Source: Zarea fungicola
Taxonomy: Eukaryota; Ascomycota; Sordariomycetes; Hypocreales; Cordycipitaceae
Assembly: GCA_900169235.1 (NCBI GenBank)
Contig: FWCC01000048.1
Span: forward strand, 62,001-126,000
Direction of reading: 5' to 3'
DNA length: 64,000 bases
Shown here piece after piece: positions 11,771-25,885 of this stretch. Under the pieces are notes generated by a model. It saw only the letters and a list, made by a program, of their open reading frames with translations. It searched no databases and had not been told where the DNA came from. Positions within the stretch are counted from its first letter, which is position 1. Each line of letters begins with the position of its first letter. A program made the position numbers and the translations under genes.

Positions 11771-12323
11771 CGTGAATACCACTCCTTTGAACTGATGTAG
11801 TCTGGCAGAAGGTCGAGTTGTGATATTCTGTCTCGGGCACTTTACGTCAATCTAGGATAAAAATAGCGGTAGCGCGTAGCAGATGATGGGGAGAAGTCTT
11901 TTAATCAATATTCATAGAGTCTTGGCGGCATGATTCCGGAGTGTTGCTTTTTGGGGAGAGCTAAAGTCGCTGCACACCAAGATGCTGAGCCGCGCCGCTG
12001 TGCCAAGAGTGTGTGCATGGCAGGTGCCGCTTTGGCTGCATTGACACAGAGCGCACAGCGCGAACTTGCCTTGGGTTGACTCCTGGTTTCTCTCCTGCAG
12101 CAGCCATGCCTGTTAGCATGAATATCGGCAAGTGCCGTTTCATTTCATCTTTAATGTAGTAATAGATTTTATAGTGATTTAAAAAGCTAAGGAATACTCC
12201 CAGTAGAAGAGGCAGCGTACAAAAGAAATATCATCTTTATTGACTGAGCCTAGATGTGAAATGATCTATTGCATTTCGCGGTAGTTTTGTACATAGCACC
12301 TCTCCTCTCGCGCCGTGTCACAA
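11771..12323. other. Intergenic
   Basis: Upstream of the SET gene and downstream of the complex I gene. A 60-residue reverse frame at 11961-12143 has no domain or supporting context. No gene is called. Confidence 0.5.
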
Positions 12324-13016
12324 TCAGTTTTGCTCGGCCAGCTTCTTGGCTTTGCGCTCCTCATCCCTCTGGTGCTCCTTCTTGTAGTGCTCGACGACGT
12401 GGTCCAGGTTGACGAGCTGTCCGGCTTGAATGTTTCGGGGGGCGTGTGATTGGAAAGCCCTGCGGCAGAAGAGCTAGATTAGTACATCTGGCAGTGGAAC
12501 AAAGGCGTCCAAGGGAAAAGGTTCACACTCACTCGGGGTAGGAGACGTCGACGTATCTATGCTTATTGCTTGCATTCTCAAAAAGATTGCGGTCAAAACC
12601 TGCCTGCTCGGCGGCCTTTGTGTGAAGAGCATTGATTTCGGCCCAGTCCTCGGCGCGAGAACGGTAGCTGTTGATCATACTGTGAATGGCAGACTCCTCG
12701 CCCTCGGCAGGTTTTAGCGAGAAGACGGCGACAGCACCGAAAAATGTCGCCACAGCGGCAATTGATCCTTTCTAAATGCGCAATAGCTATTAGCAAGCAA
12801 ATTTTATTGTATTAGCGGTTGGTAGTCCCTGTCACATCTTGCATCGGGACAGAGAGGTACGCTTCGGTGACTTGGGGATGGGGTTGTGGTTTCTCGTACT
12901 CCGAAGGACTCATTGGCCGCAGCGGCAGGTTTGTGGTGGGCGTCAGAGGCATACGTGCGTGCCGTGCGTGGCAGCTGACGGGCAGCCTGGCACACCCTTT
13001 GTCGTGTAGCGAACAT
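12324..13016 (-). CDS. Complex I accessory subunit, 17.8 kDa type
   Basis: Probable NADH:ubiquinone oxidoreductase accessory subunit similar to the Neurospora 17.8 kDa protein, acting in the inner mitochondrial membrane. Exons 13016-12900, 12771-12533 and 12459-12324 (reverse strand) close exactly in frame to 163 residues (about 18 kDa). The N-terminus (MFATRQRVCQAARQLPRTAR) is rich in Arg and lacks acidic residues, as expected for a mitochondrial presequence. One hydrophobic segment lies at about residues 43-58 (IAAVATFFGAVAVFSL). The C-terminal third (SHAPRNIQAGQLVNLDHVVE) is the conserved part, followed by a charged helix ending KKLAEQN. An upstream in-frame ATG at 13082 was not used because it would put acidic residues in the presequence. 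Confidence 0.8.
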
Positions 13017-13953
13017 GGCGTCGTAGATGTCAATTGGCGATGGAGAAAAGGCTTCGACGATGGCTGCCTCAATGTTACGCAAGAACGAAGGCGAGATGTT
13101 GCCGCCAGTAAGTCTTGCTTACATAAGTGGAACTAGCCAATCATACAAGCTGTATATCTAGCTCTTAAGCGCAATTATTAGCCAATGTCATCTGCTCGGC
13201 CGTCGATATCGAAATGGTACTTAAGTTCTTTAATTTCAAATATGTATTCTGTTTCTAGAGTTTCCCTGCGGTTTTCTTTCTTTCTTTTGTTTCGTCACTC
13301 GAGCTCGACAGGAGTGTAGGGGTAGCTTCAGAACTGGGGCAAGCTAATGCTGCCCTCGCTGGGTCATTTTCTCTAACCATTTTGGCAAAACAATAGGAAC
13401 TCTCTTTCTCGCCAGAAAAGAAATGGGAAATAATATATATAGATATATATATGCGTGTGTGTATTAAAACGGGACTTGGAGGAATTAATGCATTCTCACA
13501 TAGTCATATTAGAGCTCACAACGCTGTTACCGATGAGGGTACTAATGGCATGAACTCATTGCTTTATTGAAATGTCGTACTTAGTATAAAGTTGTTAACA
13601 GATAATAGCTTCCTTGGCCTCCGACTGCGGATCAAAGTAAGGACTATACAAATTAAGCGTTTGCGTGAAACCAACCCCTTCAAAATTGGAATCGGATTCA
13701 AGCCATACTAGACGTCAGGATACTTAAAGGAATGAATGAGAAGAATGAATGAATCAAGGATGAAGATCCTAGAAATTTATCTAGGCATAGGTATGTTCCT
13801 ATATAAACCTTCCAAGGTTACACACACACGTGCAGGCACCAGCCTGTGCGCTAGGAAGATCCTCACTTGATCCTCACACATGTAACCATTGGATTCCATT
13901 AGTCTTCCAACAATGATATGTTGCAACGTGTCCGCCTATATTGAAAAAAGGGT
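13017..13953. other. Intergenic with AT/GT microsatellite
   Basis: About 0.9 kb between two genes on the reverse strand. It contains an (AT)n/(GT)n microsatellite near 13431-13465 and otherwise AT-rich sequence. No gene is supported. Confidence 0.55.
13431..13465. repeat. AT/GT microsatellite
   Basis: Short run of TA dinucleotides followed by GT dinucleotides in intergenic DNA, visible by eye. Such runs are common and vary between strains. Confidence 0.7.
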
Positions 13954-15609
13954 CTACTTGACATCCTCGCCAACATTTCTTTCCCACCATTGGTGCCAGT
14001 CCAGAATCTTCTTTTCCTTGCGAGCCTCTTCAGCAGCAAAAACCATGGCGTGGCTTCGGAATGCCTCATCGAGTGTGCAGCCGATGAGTTCATTCTGGGC
14101 TTTCTCGGCCTTCCAGCCCTTGTTCTTGACAGCATCGCACGCAGCGACGAACTGGCCAGTGAGACCCATGTCACCACCGCCGTGGCCGCCCGCCACATAC
14201 ATGGGGTCATGCTCCGTCTTCTTGCCCGTGGCAAAGTCCTCGACGACAATCTTGTGGCCGTCGGCGTAAATTTCGCCTTCGTCGCCATAGTAGTGGGTGA
14301 AGCGCTCGCAAATCTTCTTAGTCTGGGCGACCATGTGGAAGGTAACCTGCTTAGCAGGCTTGCTCGTCTCTGGAAAGGTAATGGTGACAAACTGTTCGTC
14401 GTTGACGTTGTTGTCGGCCTCGAAAACGCAACGACCATACCACTGTCGAGTTGATACTTCGGATTCCGGAGTTGACTCATTCCAATCCGCCTCGAGCGCT
14501 TTTATCATGGCCGCCTTCTTCTCATCCAATGACTTGTAGTCCTCAATGTCGTGAAGGACAATATTGACAGGCATGCCCAGGTTTCCACCCTCCAAGCTGT
14601 ACTTGTGAGGACCAATGTAAAGTGATTTGGCAGAGTACTTGCATCCAGAGTCTCCAAGGGGACATTTTAAACAGTTGGTTGCATCACCGGCCGCAGCAGG
14701 CTTGCGACTCTTTTTGAAAAAGTTAAGTGCACCATGAGATGATACAGTATCAGGAAGGTGGGGCTCTCCCTCGCCAGCCTTTTCGGGGGAGCAAAGCATC
14801 CAAAGAAGGAAATCGATATCGTGACAGCTTTTTGTCAGAAGCGATGGCCCAGATGTCTGGTCATTTCTCCAGTTGCCACGAACGAAGGAGTGGGCAAAGT
14901 GCCACCAGCCAACAGGCTCGGTGTGGACAACACTACTGATATTTCCAATGACCCTGTCTTCGACAATGAGCTTTCTGAGGAGTACGTTGTGATTGGTATA
15001 GCGCAGGACATGGCCGATGGAAAATACATTGGTGCTCATTGTAGGTTTGAGAGCTCGATACATTGTGAGGCAAGAATTGAGTGATGTCGACAATGGCTTT
15101 TCACACATGATGTGGAGGTTTAGAGGAGCCAGGCCGATAACAACAGCCTCGTGCATGGCATCTTGCACGCAGACAAAGGCCCCGTCCGCACCAGGGGGGA
15201 CATTTTCTTCACCAGCTTGCACACGCTTGCGGCGAGCCATTTCATATTCGACGTATTCGTTCCAGGTAGAGAATGACTGTCCCTCTTTGGGCTCGTCGTC
15301 TTGCCAAACAAATTGTCTGCCTAGATTCTCGCGGCTAAACTTCAAGGGCTCGGCGACGGCACTCACTACGCCATTGGTGAGCTTGTGGATGATGCTAGCA
15401 TAGCCAAATCCTCGGGAGCCGGCGCCGATGATGACGAAACGAGGGGAGCTCTCCGTCTTGTCATTCTTGATGGATTCGCAGGTCTCACTCTTTGGCTCGA
15501 CAACCCTGTAAGCAGTGCTTTTGATTCCCTTGGTATTGCCAAAAATGCCGTTTTCCTTGATGGAAGAAGTCCGCTCAGCGAGTTTGGCAATCGCGTCCTT
15601 GATGGTCAT
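13954..15609 (-). CDS. Gfo/Idh/MocA-family oxidoreductase
   Basis: Single-exon gene of 551 residues encoding an NAD(P)-dependent oxidoreductase of the Gfo/Idh/MocA family, whose members act on sugars, inositols and related polyols. The Rossmann nucleotide loop is FVIIGAGSRGFGYA (about residues 58-71) and the signature EKP motif lies in LHIMCEKPLS. A region with three close cysteines (NCLKCPLGDSGCKY) sits in the substrate half, where they could form a small metal or disulphide site. The Gly/His stretch YVAGGHGGGD lies near the C-terminus. The protein is longer than the usual 350-400 residues, mainly through the insert. It is divergent from the rex2 gene, about 0.8 kb away. The substrate is unknown. 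Confidence 0.85.
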   Translation of the reverse strand: MTIKDAIAKLAERTSSIKENGIFGNTKGIKSTAYRVVEPKSETCESIKNDKTESSPRFVIIGAGSRGFGYASIIHKLTNGVVSAVAEPLKFSRENLGRQFVWQDDEPKEGQSFSTWNEYVEYEMARRKRVQAGEENVPPGADGAFVCVQDAMHEAVVIGLAPLNLHIMCEKPLSTSLNSCLTMYRALKPTMSTNVFSIGHVLRYTNHNVLLRKLIVEDRVIGNISSVVHTEPVGWWHFAHSFVRGNWRNDQTSGPSLLTKSCHDIDFLLWMLCSPEKAGEGEPHLPDTVSSHGALNFFKKSRKPAAAGDATNCLKCPLGDSGCKYSAKSLYIGPHKYSLEGGNLGMPVNIVLHDIEDYKSLDEKKAAMIKALEADWNESTPESEVSTRQWYGRCVFEADNNVNDEQFVTITFPETSKPAKQVTFHMVAQTKKICERFTHYYGDEGEIYADGHKIVVEDFATGKKTEHDPMYVAGGHGGGDMGLTGQFVAACDAVKNKGWKAEKAQNELIGCTLDEAFRSHAMVFAAEEARKEKKILDWHQWWERNVGEDVK

Positions 15610-16426
15610 GATGCTTGGTTGAAGCCACTCGAGTTTGTTGATCTAGGTTTGGATTGTAAACTATTACGCTAGGTTGGCCTGGGAGAAGGGTCGTGGTTAT
15701 ATGCTGCATTCAACTCTTGGCACAGACAGCACAGTCGCCGTCCCTGCCAGGGTTGCGTGGTTCCCGAGACCGGCATGATAGTCGTTCGGCGGCTGTAATT
15801 TGTATGTAATAGTTCGAAAGTAGTGCCACCACGACGTATTTCGTTTAGTGCTAATACGGCAAAGAGGAATCAGGCTGGCGACTCTCTCCACAGAGGCGAG
15901 GATGGTTCGTCAAGGAGCTGCCTTAACGGATGCAGCTATTAGCGGGCGAGGCCAATGAGAAGGTCACTATTGGGAATACCAAGTTGCCTCGCCCACGGCA
16001 ACAGTGGGTTTTCAGGGCCGCTACTTGAAGTTCAGGCACTACCCACACCGGTGTAACCCTGTAGCTTCAGGCTAACGACAAGTTGGTGCCAACTGAAGCT
16101 GGCCGCCACTGGGCTCCGAGCGCCCCAGAAATGGCGCCTCACCGCCCAGTGCATGCCCACTCAACCAATTTTCAATTGCCATGTCCTTTGCCTTAAATGA
16201 AAATAGTAGTGACTCTGCAGGCGGGTTTCAATATACCAGACACCATGACAGGCTTCCCATCCATAAATTGGTCATCCTGATCCCCGCATGTAAGTCTCTT
16301 ATTGGCCCGGCCCCTGTCCTCAAGTACCGAGATACACTATCCGTGGGCCAGTCATTGACGCAGCATCAATAACCGCAGGAATCAGATTTTCATCCTTTCT
16401 TACTATTACTCATCTCTTTTCATACC
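15610..16426. other. Divergent promoter region
   Basis: 0.8 kb between the oxidoreductase (-) and rex2 (+). No gene or repeat is recognised. Confidence 0.55.
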
Positions 16427-17125
16427 ATGCCTCCGAAATCTGGTCCTTCCAAGGGCAATCCCCGAGGTGGCGTCACTGATGATCCTCTAGTATGGATTGA
16501 CTGTGAGGTAATTCTACATACCTATACTTCTTTATACATGTATCTACTAGATTTCTAACAATTGCTTCTACAGATGACTGGTTTGAATGTTGATACAGAG
16601 GAAATAATTGAAATTTATTGCATTATTACAACCGGCAATATGGAGCTGCTCGACGAAGAAGGCTTCCATGCGGTCATCCATTTCCCAGAGTCACGCATGA
16701 ATCAGATGGATGACTGGTGTACAAAGACACACGCCGGATCAGGGTTAACTGCTGCTGTTCTTGCATCGACGCTAACTGCGCAGGATGCAGCTGATGGTTT
16801 GTACGAGTACATCACGAAATTCGTCCCTGAAAGGAAAAAAGCTCTGTTAGCTGGAAACAGTGTATATGCAGACAGGGGATTCCTGCGCCAAGAACCATAC
16901 ACCAAGGTCATTAAGCACTTACACCATCGTATTCTCGATGTCAGTGCTATCAAAGAAGCTGCCCGGCGATGGTGCAGCCCAGAGATCCTGGCCAACGTTC
17001 CCGTAAAAAAGGCCAAGCACAAGGCTAGAGATGACATTTTGGAGAGTATAGAAGAGGCCAAATACTATCGAAACGTCATCTTCAAGAGAGAGGAGCAGCC
17101 GTCTTTGACCATAAAACAGGAATAG
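16427..17125 (+). CDS. rex2: Oligoribonuclease, Rex2/Orn type
   Basis: 3'-5' exoribonuclease of the DEDDh family that degrades very short RNA oligomers, often mitochondrial in fungi. Exons 16427-16507 and 16574-17125 join to 210 residues. The four acidic residues and the His are visible: D25 and E27 in WIDCEMTGL, the Asp of the LLAGNSVYADRGFL block (about residues 118-132), and the H and D of HKARDDILES (about 174-183). Length and motif spacing match oligoribonuclease. The intron lies exactly between WIDCE and MTGL, inside the first active-site motif. No clear mitochondrial presequence is seen; the N-terminus is short and basic (MPPKSGPSKGNPRGG). Confidence 0.93.
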
Positions 17126-17625
17126 AATTACATCAGATATGCCAGTATATCTGCTTGATAGCATCAACAAATGTCCCATGGTACAGCATAGTTTATGAGT
17201 TGCAGCCGCGTAATTATACAACTGGGCCGCCGGCTGTTTGACCATCAACAAATGCATCGCTTCAGATGCCGCAATTATTCTTTTCATTTCCTAGATTATT
17301 ACAGCACTGTCTTACCAGCAGCAACGGCACGTGCACTGTGGCGGTGTACCAATAACCCTAGCAACGACACAGTGCGGATCTTGAGCTTCACCGCACCGTC
17401 AATGAGCAGTTGCCCCTCCTTCATCCCAACCCCACCATTGGATGATTGACAACGCAGCTAATGACAGCTTCCCACCTCTCCGTCGCCTCGTTTCTCTCAA
17501 TCAATCGCTCCGGATTTTCTTTCAAGTTTGCTTCTTAACAATTCGAACTTTCAAAAGAAGCTTTTACAGCTCAACCGTGCGCCTCCTTTTTGCTTTTTTG
17601 GGCTACTCAACAACGCTACGCCATC
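17126..17625. other. Intergenic, phosphoglucomutase promoter
   Basis: Half a kilobase between rex2 and the phosphoglucomutase gene. The last 150 bases are pyrimidine-rich, as is usual before highly expressed fungal genes. No gene is seen. Confidence 0.55.
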
Positions 17626-19554
<1,929 letters not shown>

Positions 19555-20009
19555 ATTGTATCCATGCGAGGAAATGATGAGTCGAGAATAAACTTTGACT
19601 TGGGGTGTATATTTGGGTGAGACCTATATTTATGAGCAATGTGCATTTATAGCAATGAATTGAAGACAGAGTATATCAATATATATGTAATAAGTCGCAA
19701 TATAAAAGTAATATGTTTCAACTGTTTGTATAGATGGGATTTTTTATTCAGTTATATATGTCAAGATGTATTAAAAAAAAAAATGAGGTGAATGGCCAAC
19801 GCTAAGTCATAACATGGGGTATAAATTTTCGTGAAATCGTCGCTTGCCGCCGCCCTAGCTATATACATCGTGAGAAAACAATGAAATGGATTATCCAAAT
19901 TGAAGCCGATCCCCCATTTTTAGTATGCCGAAATCTCATGCAGAAATGACGATGTTATGGTGTTATGATGTGTTTAAGGTGGTTGGTGGTGGCGTAAAGT
20001 GTATTCACC
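19555..20009. other. Convergent 3' region
   Basis: AT-rich spacer between convergent genes, with an A-run near 19771-19783. No gene is seen. Confidence 0.5.
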
Positions 20010-22040
20010 TTACATGGAGTGGCGCTTCATTGCTCGAAATGATTCATCGAATAGATGCTTCAAGGTGCGAGCATCTAAGACTGTGTCAGCAATTGCGTTC
20101 TGATGCAAGTGGTTGGTACAAAATCTCAACATACCATCCTTGTGCCTAAAATTGATCTCAAAATGCCTTGCATCATGTTTGGCAGTTAGATATCGGTCGC
20201 CAAATGTGTACAGCGTCGTGTCGTAAATGATGAGCTTGTTGTCACCGACATATTCCATATGTGGCCGTGCTTTTCTATTTGTGACTGGGAAGATGAAAAC
20301 ATCAGTAAATACTGAAACCCAGAAAAGTTTGCAAAAGTTAAATTTGTCTTACAGAATATTGTCCAGGCCGGCGTATACGCCGGGAGCCGTTCCCCAGCTG
20401 CGACGCAGGCATAGAGTCGTTTTGTGCCTGTGAGATGGTCTCGGTAGATAGCGAGCTTGTGCCGTACTCCACCATCTTTAATATCTCTGTAAATACGGAG
20501 TAAAGTTAGCATTGAACGGGGCCAGAGGTTGCTGCAAATTGAGGGCTCACTGCTTACTTCTCCCATATGCGCTCATCATCTCGGAAGACAGCTTCGTCGT
20601 TGCTTATCGGCTGTGGCCTGAGACTGGTCTGTGCTTTGAGCGAGAGTAGAGTGCAATGAATTACGACAAGTTCTGCGAGACGTTAGTGCATGACTTCCTT
20701 TCAATTTTAGATATGGGCATTGGGGGTTGAATACCTTCAAAGATCTTGAAATGCAAGACAGCCCAATGAACAAAAGTCCCTTGTCGGACGCTCCACCTGC
20801 TGAGGTGCAGCTTGGTGTCTGAGCGCATGATGCGGAGCTCGTGGAGTGGTCTACACTCATAGTACGGAATATTGTCAACCGCGGTACGGAGAAGTACATA
20901 TGGTAGCTTGTCGTTGTAGTTTGTGTAAACAGAAAAGGATAACTCTTCATTGCGAAAACTCCTAAGAAATTAGAGTTATTCGGTGAATAAAATGGCATAC
21001 CGGCCTTCAATGGCATACCTTCGAAAAAGTAACTTTGACTTTTCTGGAATTCCTATCGCATCCCAGTAGAGATATGGTCCAAAGGACTCTGATCTGCATA
21101 ATTGGAATGAATCAATGAGCAAGGGGAAAGGGGAAAGGCAGCCAAAGATGAACTCACCGTCCTTCTTTTCCGAACAAAGTCCAAAACGGCGGCGTGCGGT
21201 CAACAGCTTCTTCCGCCCAGTGCTTAATTTGTGCCTGTTGAGAGAATAGTAAATACTTGGTGTTGATATCATGGAATTGGGCAGCCTACTTTAGATCGGG
21301 AGCGTGCGGCAGGCAACTGGTTAAAGGGAAAGAAGACAGTAGTAAACTCTGTTGGTATATCTTTGAATAGACCGGGAGTGAGTAGGCACGTTACAAGTGA
21401 GTGATTTGGCTCCATTGGGGTGATCTCACCTTGTCCATTCTCTTCTCTCAGATCCATTATTACCAAACGCAATCTCTCGGCCTTTTTCCAGTCAAACTCG
21501 TGGGATCTTGACAAGGTTTTAAGTTAGCAACGACGATACGATGAAAGGAGCTGGCAGCAATCCTGAATCAACATACTCCGTGATGCCCTCGGAAAGGATG
21601 TCAAAGAATTTAGCGTAATAGCTGAAACGTTTTTCCAACTCAAACTTTCTCCCACTCCCGTTAAACATGACATCGTATAGGTAGTCCCAGCGCTCGTCAG
21701 TGAAACGGCCGCGGCCGTTGCAGAGAACCTGAATATCGTCTAGCGACTTGGATACAGAGGGCAGGGCCATGTCGATGTGGTTGAGAAAGGCGTGAATAGA
21801 TGCGGTGTGTAGGGGGAAAAGATCTGCAAAACTGAGCATGGCACGGCGGGTTGAGTCGATCTCGTTGCGGACGTCATTAAGCTCCTTCTGCGCTTCTTGA
21901 GACAGGACCCGCCGCAGGTGTGAAAGCCGGTCCATGACAGTAGCGCACTTCTCCGATTCCCAAAAGAGGGCATTGAGGAGGGCAGTGTCAATGCCATTGG
22001 CAGAGCGGATGCCGGCGGGCATCTTGATGCGAATTCTCAT
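20010..22040 (-). CDS. Ten-exon protein of unknown function, fungal family
   Basis: Exons on the reverse strand: 22040-21577, 21506-21430, 21360-21290, 21234-21158, 21093-21019, 20961-20735, 20672-20558, 20486-20353, 20284-20135, 20074-20010. They close in frame to 484 residues. The N-terminal third is helical (ALFWESEKCATVMDRLSHLR, then LHTASIHAFLNHIDMALPSV). The C-terminal two thirds contain conserved aromatic blocks (FGPYLYWDAIGIPEK, LPYVLLRTAVDNIPYYECRP, GTFVHWAVLHFKIFE). The pattern is familiar from hypothetical proteins of Hypocreales, but no enzymatic motif, membrane helix or signal peptide is seen. The start at 22040 is the first ATG in frame; a few more codons lie upstream without an ATG. 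Introns are short with good branch points (for example GCTGAC in the last one). Function is unknown. Confidence 0.75.
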
Positions 22041-25000
22041 GCGATGGCGACGCGCACTCAATTGATCTGACGGGACGGTGTCCTGTGATCGTGTCTTGTC
22101 GTTGATTGGCCAATTTGGCCGGGGCCAGGATTCCCTCTTGCTGTATTTCGTTGAATTTTTATTTTATTTTTTACTTCCAATTTTCAAGCAAGTTATAGTA
22201 TTATCCAGCAAGGCATGACACTGTAGAGTCTGAATGTATCACCACTGGAATCCGCGTTGTGCAAGAGCTGTCGCCAAAGTCGTCGAATCTTTAAAGTGTG
22301 GAGGCGGAGATCCAAGACGTTGGAACACAAATGGCTACCCGGTTTTTGTGTGCCAAGGCGGGCGGCAGATTGACGACAGAAGAGCTGAGAATTCCGCAGA
22401 CTCGGATTCCAAGCAAGTTATCTGGTCACCAGAGAGCAATGGCCTCTTTGGGGGATGTAAGAAAACGAAGAAAAGGAACGAGACGAAAACTTGACACCAG
22501 GGCTGAGACAGAAAAATATACCCTGGTAGCGGTAGTTGGAGAGAAGAGGCAGGCTAGCGCAAGTGGCAGGTGCGACACGGGCTCGCCGCACAAATAGCGT
22601 TTGTGTTGTTAATGTTGACAAAGGAGAAACAAAAAGAGAAGCGAAAGTTGACCACAGGAAGCAATACGGCAAGTGTTTAGACGAGTGATGAAGAGAAAGG
22701 AGTGGAAGGGGAGAAAGAGAAGAAAGGAAGGGGAAAGAATGAAATACACGAATGGTGCGTAATCTTCTTCAATGTCAGTCAATTATTAGCCCCCATCTGC
22801 AATTGGAGGGGAGGGGCATGGAGCAGTCAGTGTACACTACCACATACATTGTATCTGAATGCAAGGCCAACAAGCAAAATGGGGTACCACACCGCCAACT
22901 TTCTTATTAGCGCGCTCCCAGAGATGAACGACGATTCGATAGACTCGGTTTGTGTAAACGATGGCTTTTTTTGCGTGGAGGAGGGGTCCCGGCGTATGTA
23001 TGATGCGCTGTGTGTGGCGTTTTCGAGATGCTCTGCCAGCAAATAGCTGCCGATGATCAAGGTGATAGTTGGGCGGTAGTCAAGATGGGTTGTACTACCT
23101 GGGCGCTGGAGCTTTCCTCTATACGTTCCCAACTTTTTTTTTAAAAAAAAAAATCCTTCTTCGTTTTTTTTGGCGCTGGAGGGCCAACTTATTCGTTTGC
23201 GAACCAATTGATGGGCGGGACCCTCTGGCGCCAACCTGCAGGATTGATTGTCGTTGCAGGCGTGGCAAGCGGGGCAGGTGATTTGATATTGATTCCCGTC
23301 AGATACCCAATTACTTTTGTGAAAGGTGTAAATAGGCTCAATCTGATGATGATTCTCATTAGATCGGCTTATTCGAAGCTATCCTTAAATAATGTTCGTC
23401 TTGGGAGGCCTATAAGGATACCTAGTACTTTGGCACATCCCGCAAGCCGGGGTAGGCAAGGTCCAGAACTCGCGCCACCACACGCGCAACATAATAAACC
23501 CTGCCCCAAACCCGCCAGAGCCACAATGGTTTAGTTAAACCAGGCTCGCGATCTTGGTCCGTCGCATGGTACGTGAAATTGTCTGGTATCCTTCTAAATG
23601 TATTCTTTGTCGGCACTATGGAATTAAAGCATATCGATTTATAAAACATTTTTACCCAAAACCTCTTTCACCTTCCGTTTCTTTCATCATTAGATAGAGA
23701 GTCATCTCAGCTAACCAGTATCAACGCATTCTCACACCTCGGGAAATGAAGGTGAGGTAAACGCCGAATGTATAATTGTCTCACGCACGACACATGGTCT
23801 GTCATGCGTGATGGAGGTGGAGAAGTGAGCCCCCGAACGGCGGCGGAAAGATGGCTCACTGGCACGGCGCGAGGCCGAGGCCACAAAAAAAGTAGATCAA
23901 GAAAGTCAAAGTGCCGGAGAATACTCAATGCAGCAGACTGGCATGGATATTATTAATGTTTGGCGTTCCTTCTTACTCCCCTGTCCATTGCATATCGCAA
24001 TACTTTCACAAAAAAGGTCCCGTCGTCTACGATGCTGCCAGATTGGTGGTGCAGTGGGCTCATGCATGGAGAAAAGGCGTCCAGCGGCCCCAAGAAGGCG
24101 TACCATGCAAAATAGTTTCAACAATATCTTAAAATGCCCCCTTTCTTCACCCTACTGAGTTGACATTTGGTGATGAGATGGCTCTCATGCTACATCGGAT
24201 TAAAAACAAAAATGATAATAATAAAGGATTATGCACATGAGCTTCGCTATGCCGGATCAGGCGCGGGTAGATCGCCCCAGCCACAAGTAGCTCCCGCGCG
24301 GCGCACAGCCCCAGAGCCTTGTGTGGCTATGCACACTCAAGGCTGACACCAAGCAAAATGTCGAACTGCGCCGTCAGCAAACCCATAAACGGCGGCAATA
24401 CAGAAATGCTGACATTGAGAAGAAAGATATCGCCGTATGCTCACTAGCTTCATCAGGGTTTTTTTCAAACTTGCCAACCTTTATTCCGCGGGCAAGTGAT
24501 CATTCTCTCTATTCCAACCACCTCTCCTGCTGTTGTGTACATGCCCATCCAATGTGGTTTGGCCGCTGCAAAAGTGGCCAAGCGGTTGCAAGAAGGTCGA
24601 GATTGGCCGTACCAATCTGTCGGGACGACTCGAGACATGTACCGCTTGCCCTAGTCTACCTATAAGAAAAATAAATTCTGCACATTAAGGATAGAGATGA
24701 TAACTAGGTGGGGTGAAGGTATCCCTTCTCGCACCCAGCACGGTTTCGCTGTAAGCGCCCGCCTCAAGGACGTCGCAGCCGCCCGTTCACCCGTTGGGAG
24801 GATCCGCCAGGCCAATCTATTCTAGTTGATTTTTCCCCTCGCATTAGTACGGCAGTTTTCAATTTTTATTTTTATTTCTCGCCACCCGGCCGAACCCTCT
24901 TTTATGCATCGTGGAGGCGTATATGACCCAACGGGGCAAGCGAACTGGGGATCTGCATTGGTGGCGAGGCTGCCAAGGAACAGTTCGTCATGTCGGCTTG

Positions 25001-25465
25001 AGCCTGAAATAATATGTGATATTATTAGCTATGTCATTCATCCGAATGCAGAGGGCATAATGGCACTAAAATAGCTACACATGTACTCAAAGAGTCATAT
25101 TTCTGGATGCAAAGCTTGAACGACAACCAGCGGTTCACAGTTTTATATCTACCTCTATACAACATTCCGATTGGCTTCGGTTGTCAACCATCACACTTGA
25201 TGCTGCAAGTCCATGGCAGAAATATTTTGCAATTTTTAATTCATAGTCTCATTGCATTATTATAGTGATTGGTCTATGACAGACCATCTGTCACAACATA
25301 AAAGCTGAGAGACCTTGTCCGTTTGGTTCCAGCCGGTACCATAAAATAAAAAGCAACCAAAAAATACACATCCCATTCCGTTGCAGTCATACACCACCCT
25401 TCCCAGAGACAAAGGAAATTAAGAGAAAACCGACGTGGCTAGAGAATACAAGGGGCTTATAAAAT
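22041..25465. other. 3.4 kb gene-poor region
   Basis: No convincing gene is found between the ten-exon gene and NHP6. Low-complexity tracts occur near 23131-23170 (T-run then A-run, then T-run). Purine-rich stretches lie near 22620-22740. Open frames are short, overlap on both strands and lack domain features. No transposon ends or RNA genes were recognised. Confidence 0.5.
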
Positions 25466-25885
25466 TTAAGAGGACTGTGATATGTTAGCTTCCGTTCATT
25501 CCATCTCGTACTGGGGTCATTGACAGAGGGATAGACACGTACGTTGTATGCAGCCTTCTCATCCTCGTAGCGCTTCTTGTCGGTAGCAGCCTTGGCCTCA
25601 TAAGGGGCACGCTGCTTGTCGGAGAGAGCCTTCCAGCGCTCACCAAGGATCTTGCCGACCTGTCCGAAAGACACGCCGGGGTTTTCCTCACGGACGTTCT
25701 CACGCTGCTCATTGGCGAAGAACATGTAGGCAGACAGACCACGCTTGGGGGCGTTGGGGTCTGGGACAGTTAGCTTCAGTTGGACAATGGCAATTAGCGG
25801 CAAGACTCGACTTACCCTTCTTGGCGCGCTTGGTCTTTTCAACGCGGGATCCACGCTTGGGGGGGGCAGCAGCAGCTTTGGGCAT
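25466..25885 (-). CDS. nhp6: Nhp6-like HMG-box protein
   Basis: Non-histone chromatin protein with a single HMG box that bends DNA and assists the FACT complex and transcription in yeast. Exons 25885-25816, 25760-25543 and 25474-25466 (reverse strand) join to 98 residues, matching Nhp6 in length. A basic N-terminus ([20 protein letters not shown]) precedes the box: [20 protein letters not shown], then the second and third helices containing [20 protein letters not shown] and ending YEDEKAAYN. The terminal exon encodes only Ser-Ser-stop after a 68-base intron with a CACAG acceptor. Reading through the donor instead would add a long tail without HMG similarity, so the spliced form is preferred. 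Confidence 0.93.

Noticed and set aside
24560..24650. tRNA-like A-box (TGGCCAAGCGGT)
   Set aside because: No B-box at the right distance and no cloverleaf could be folded by eye.
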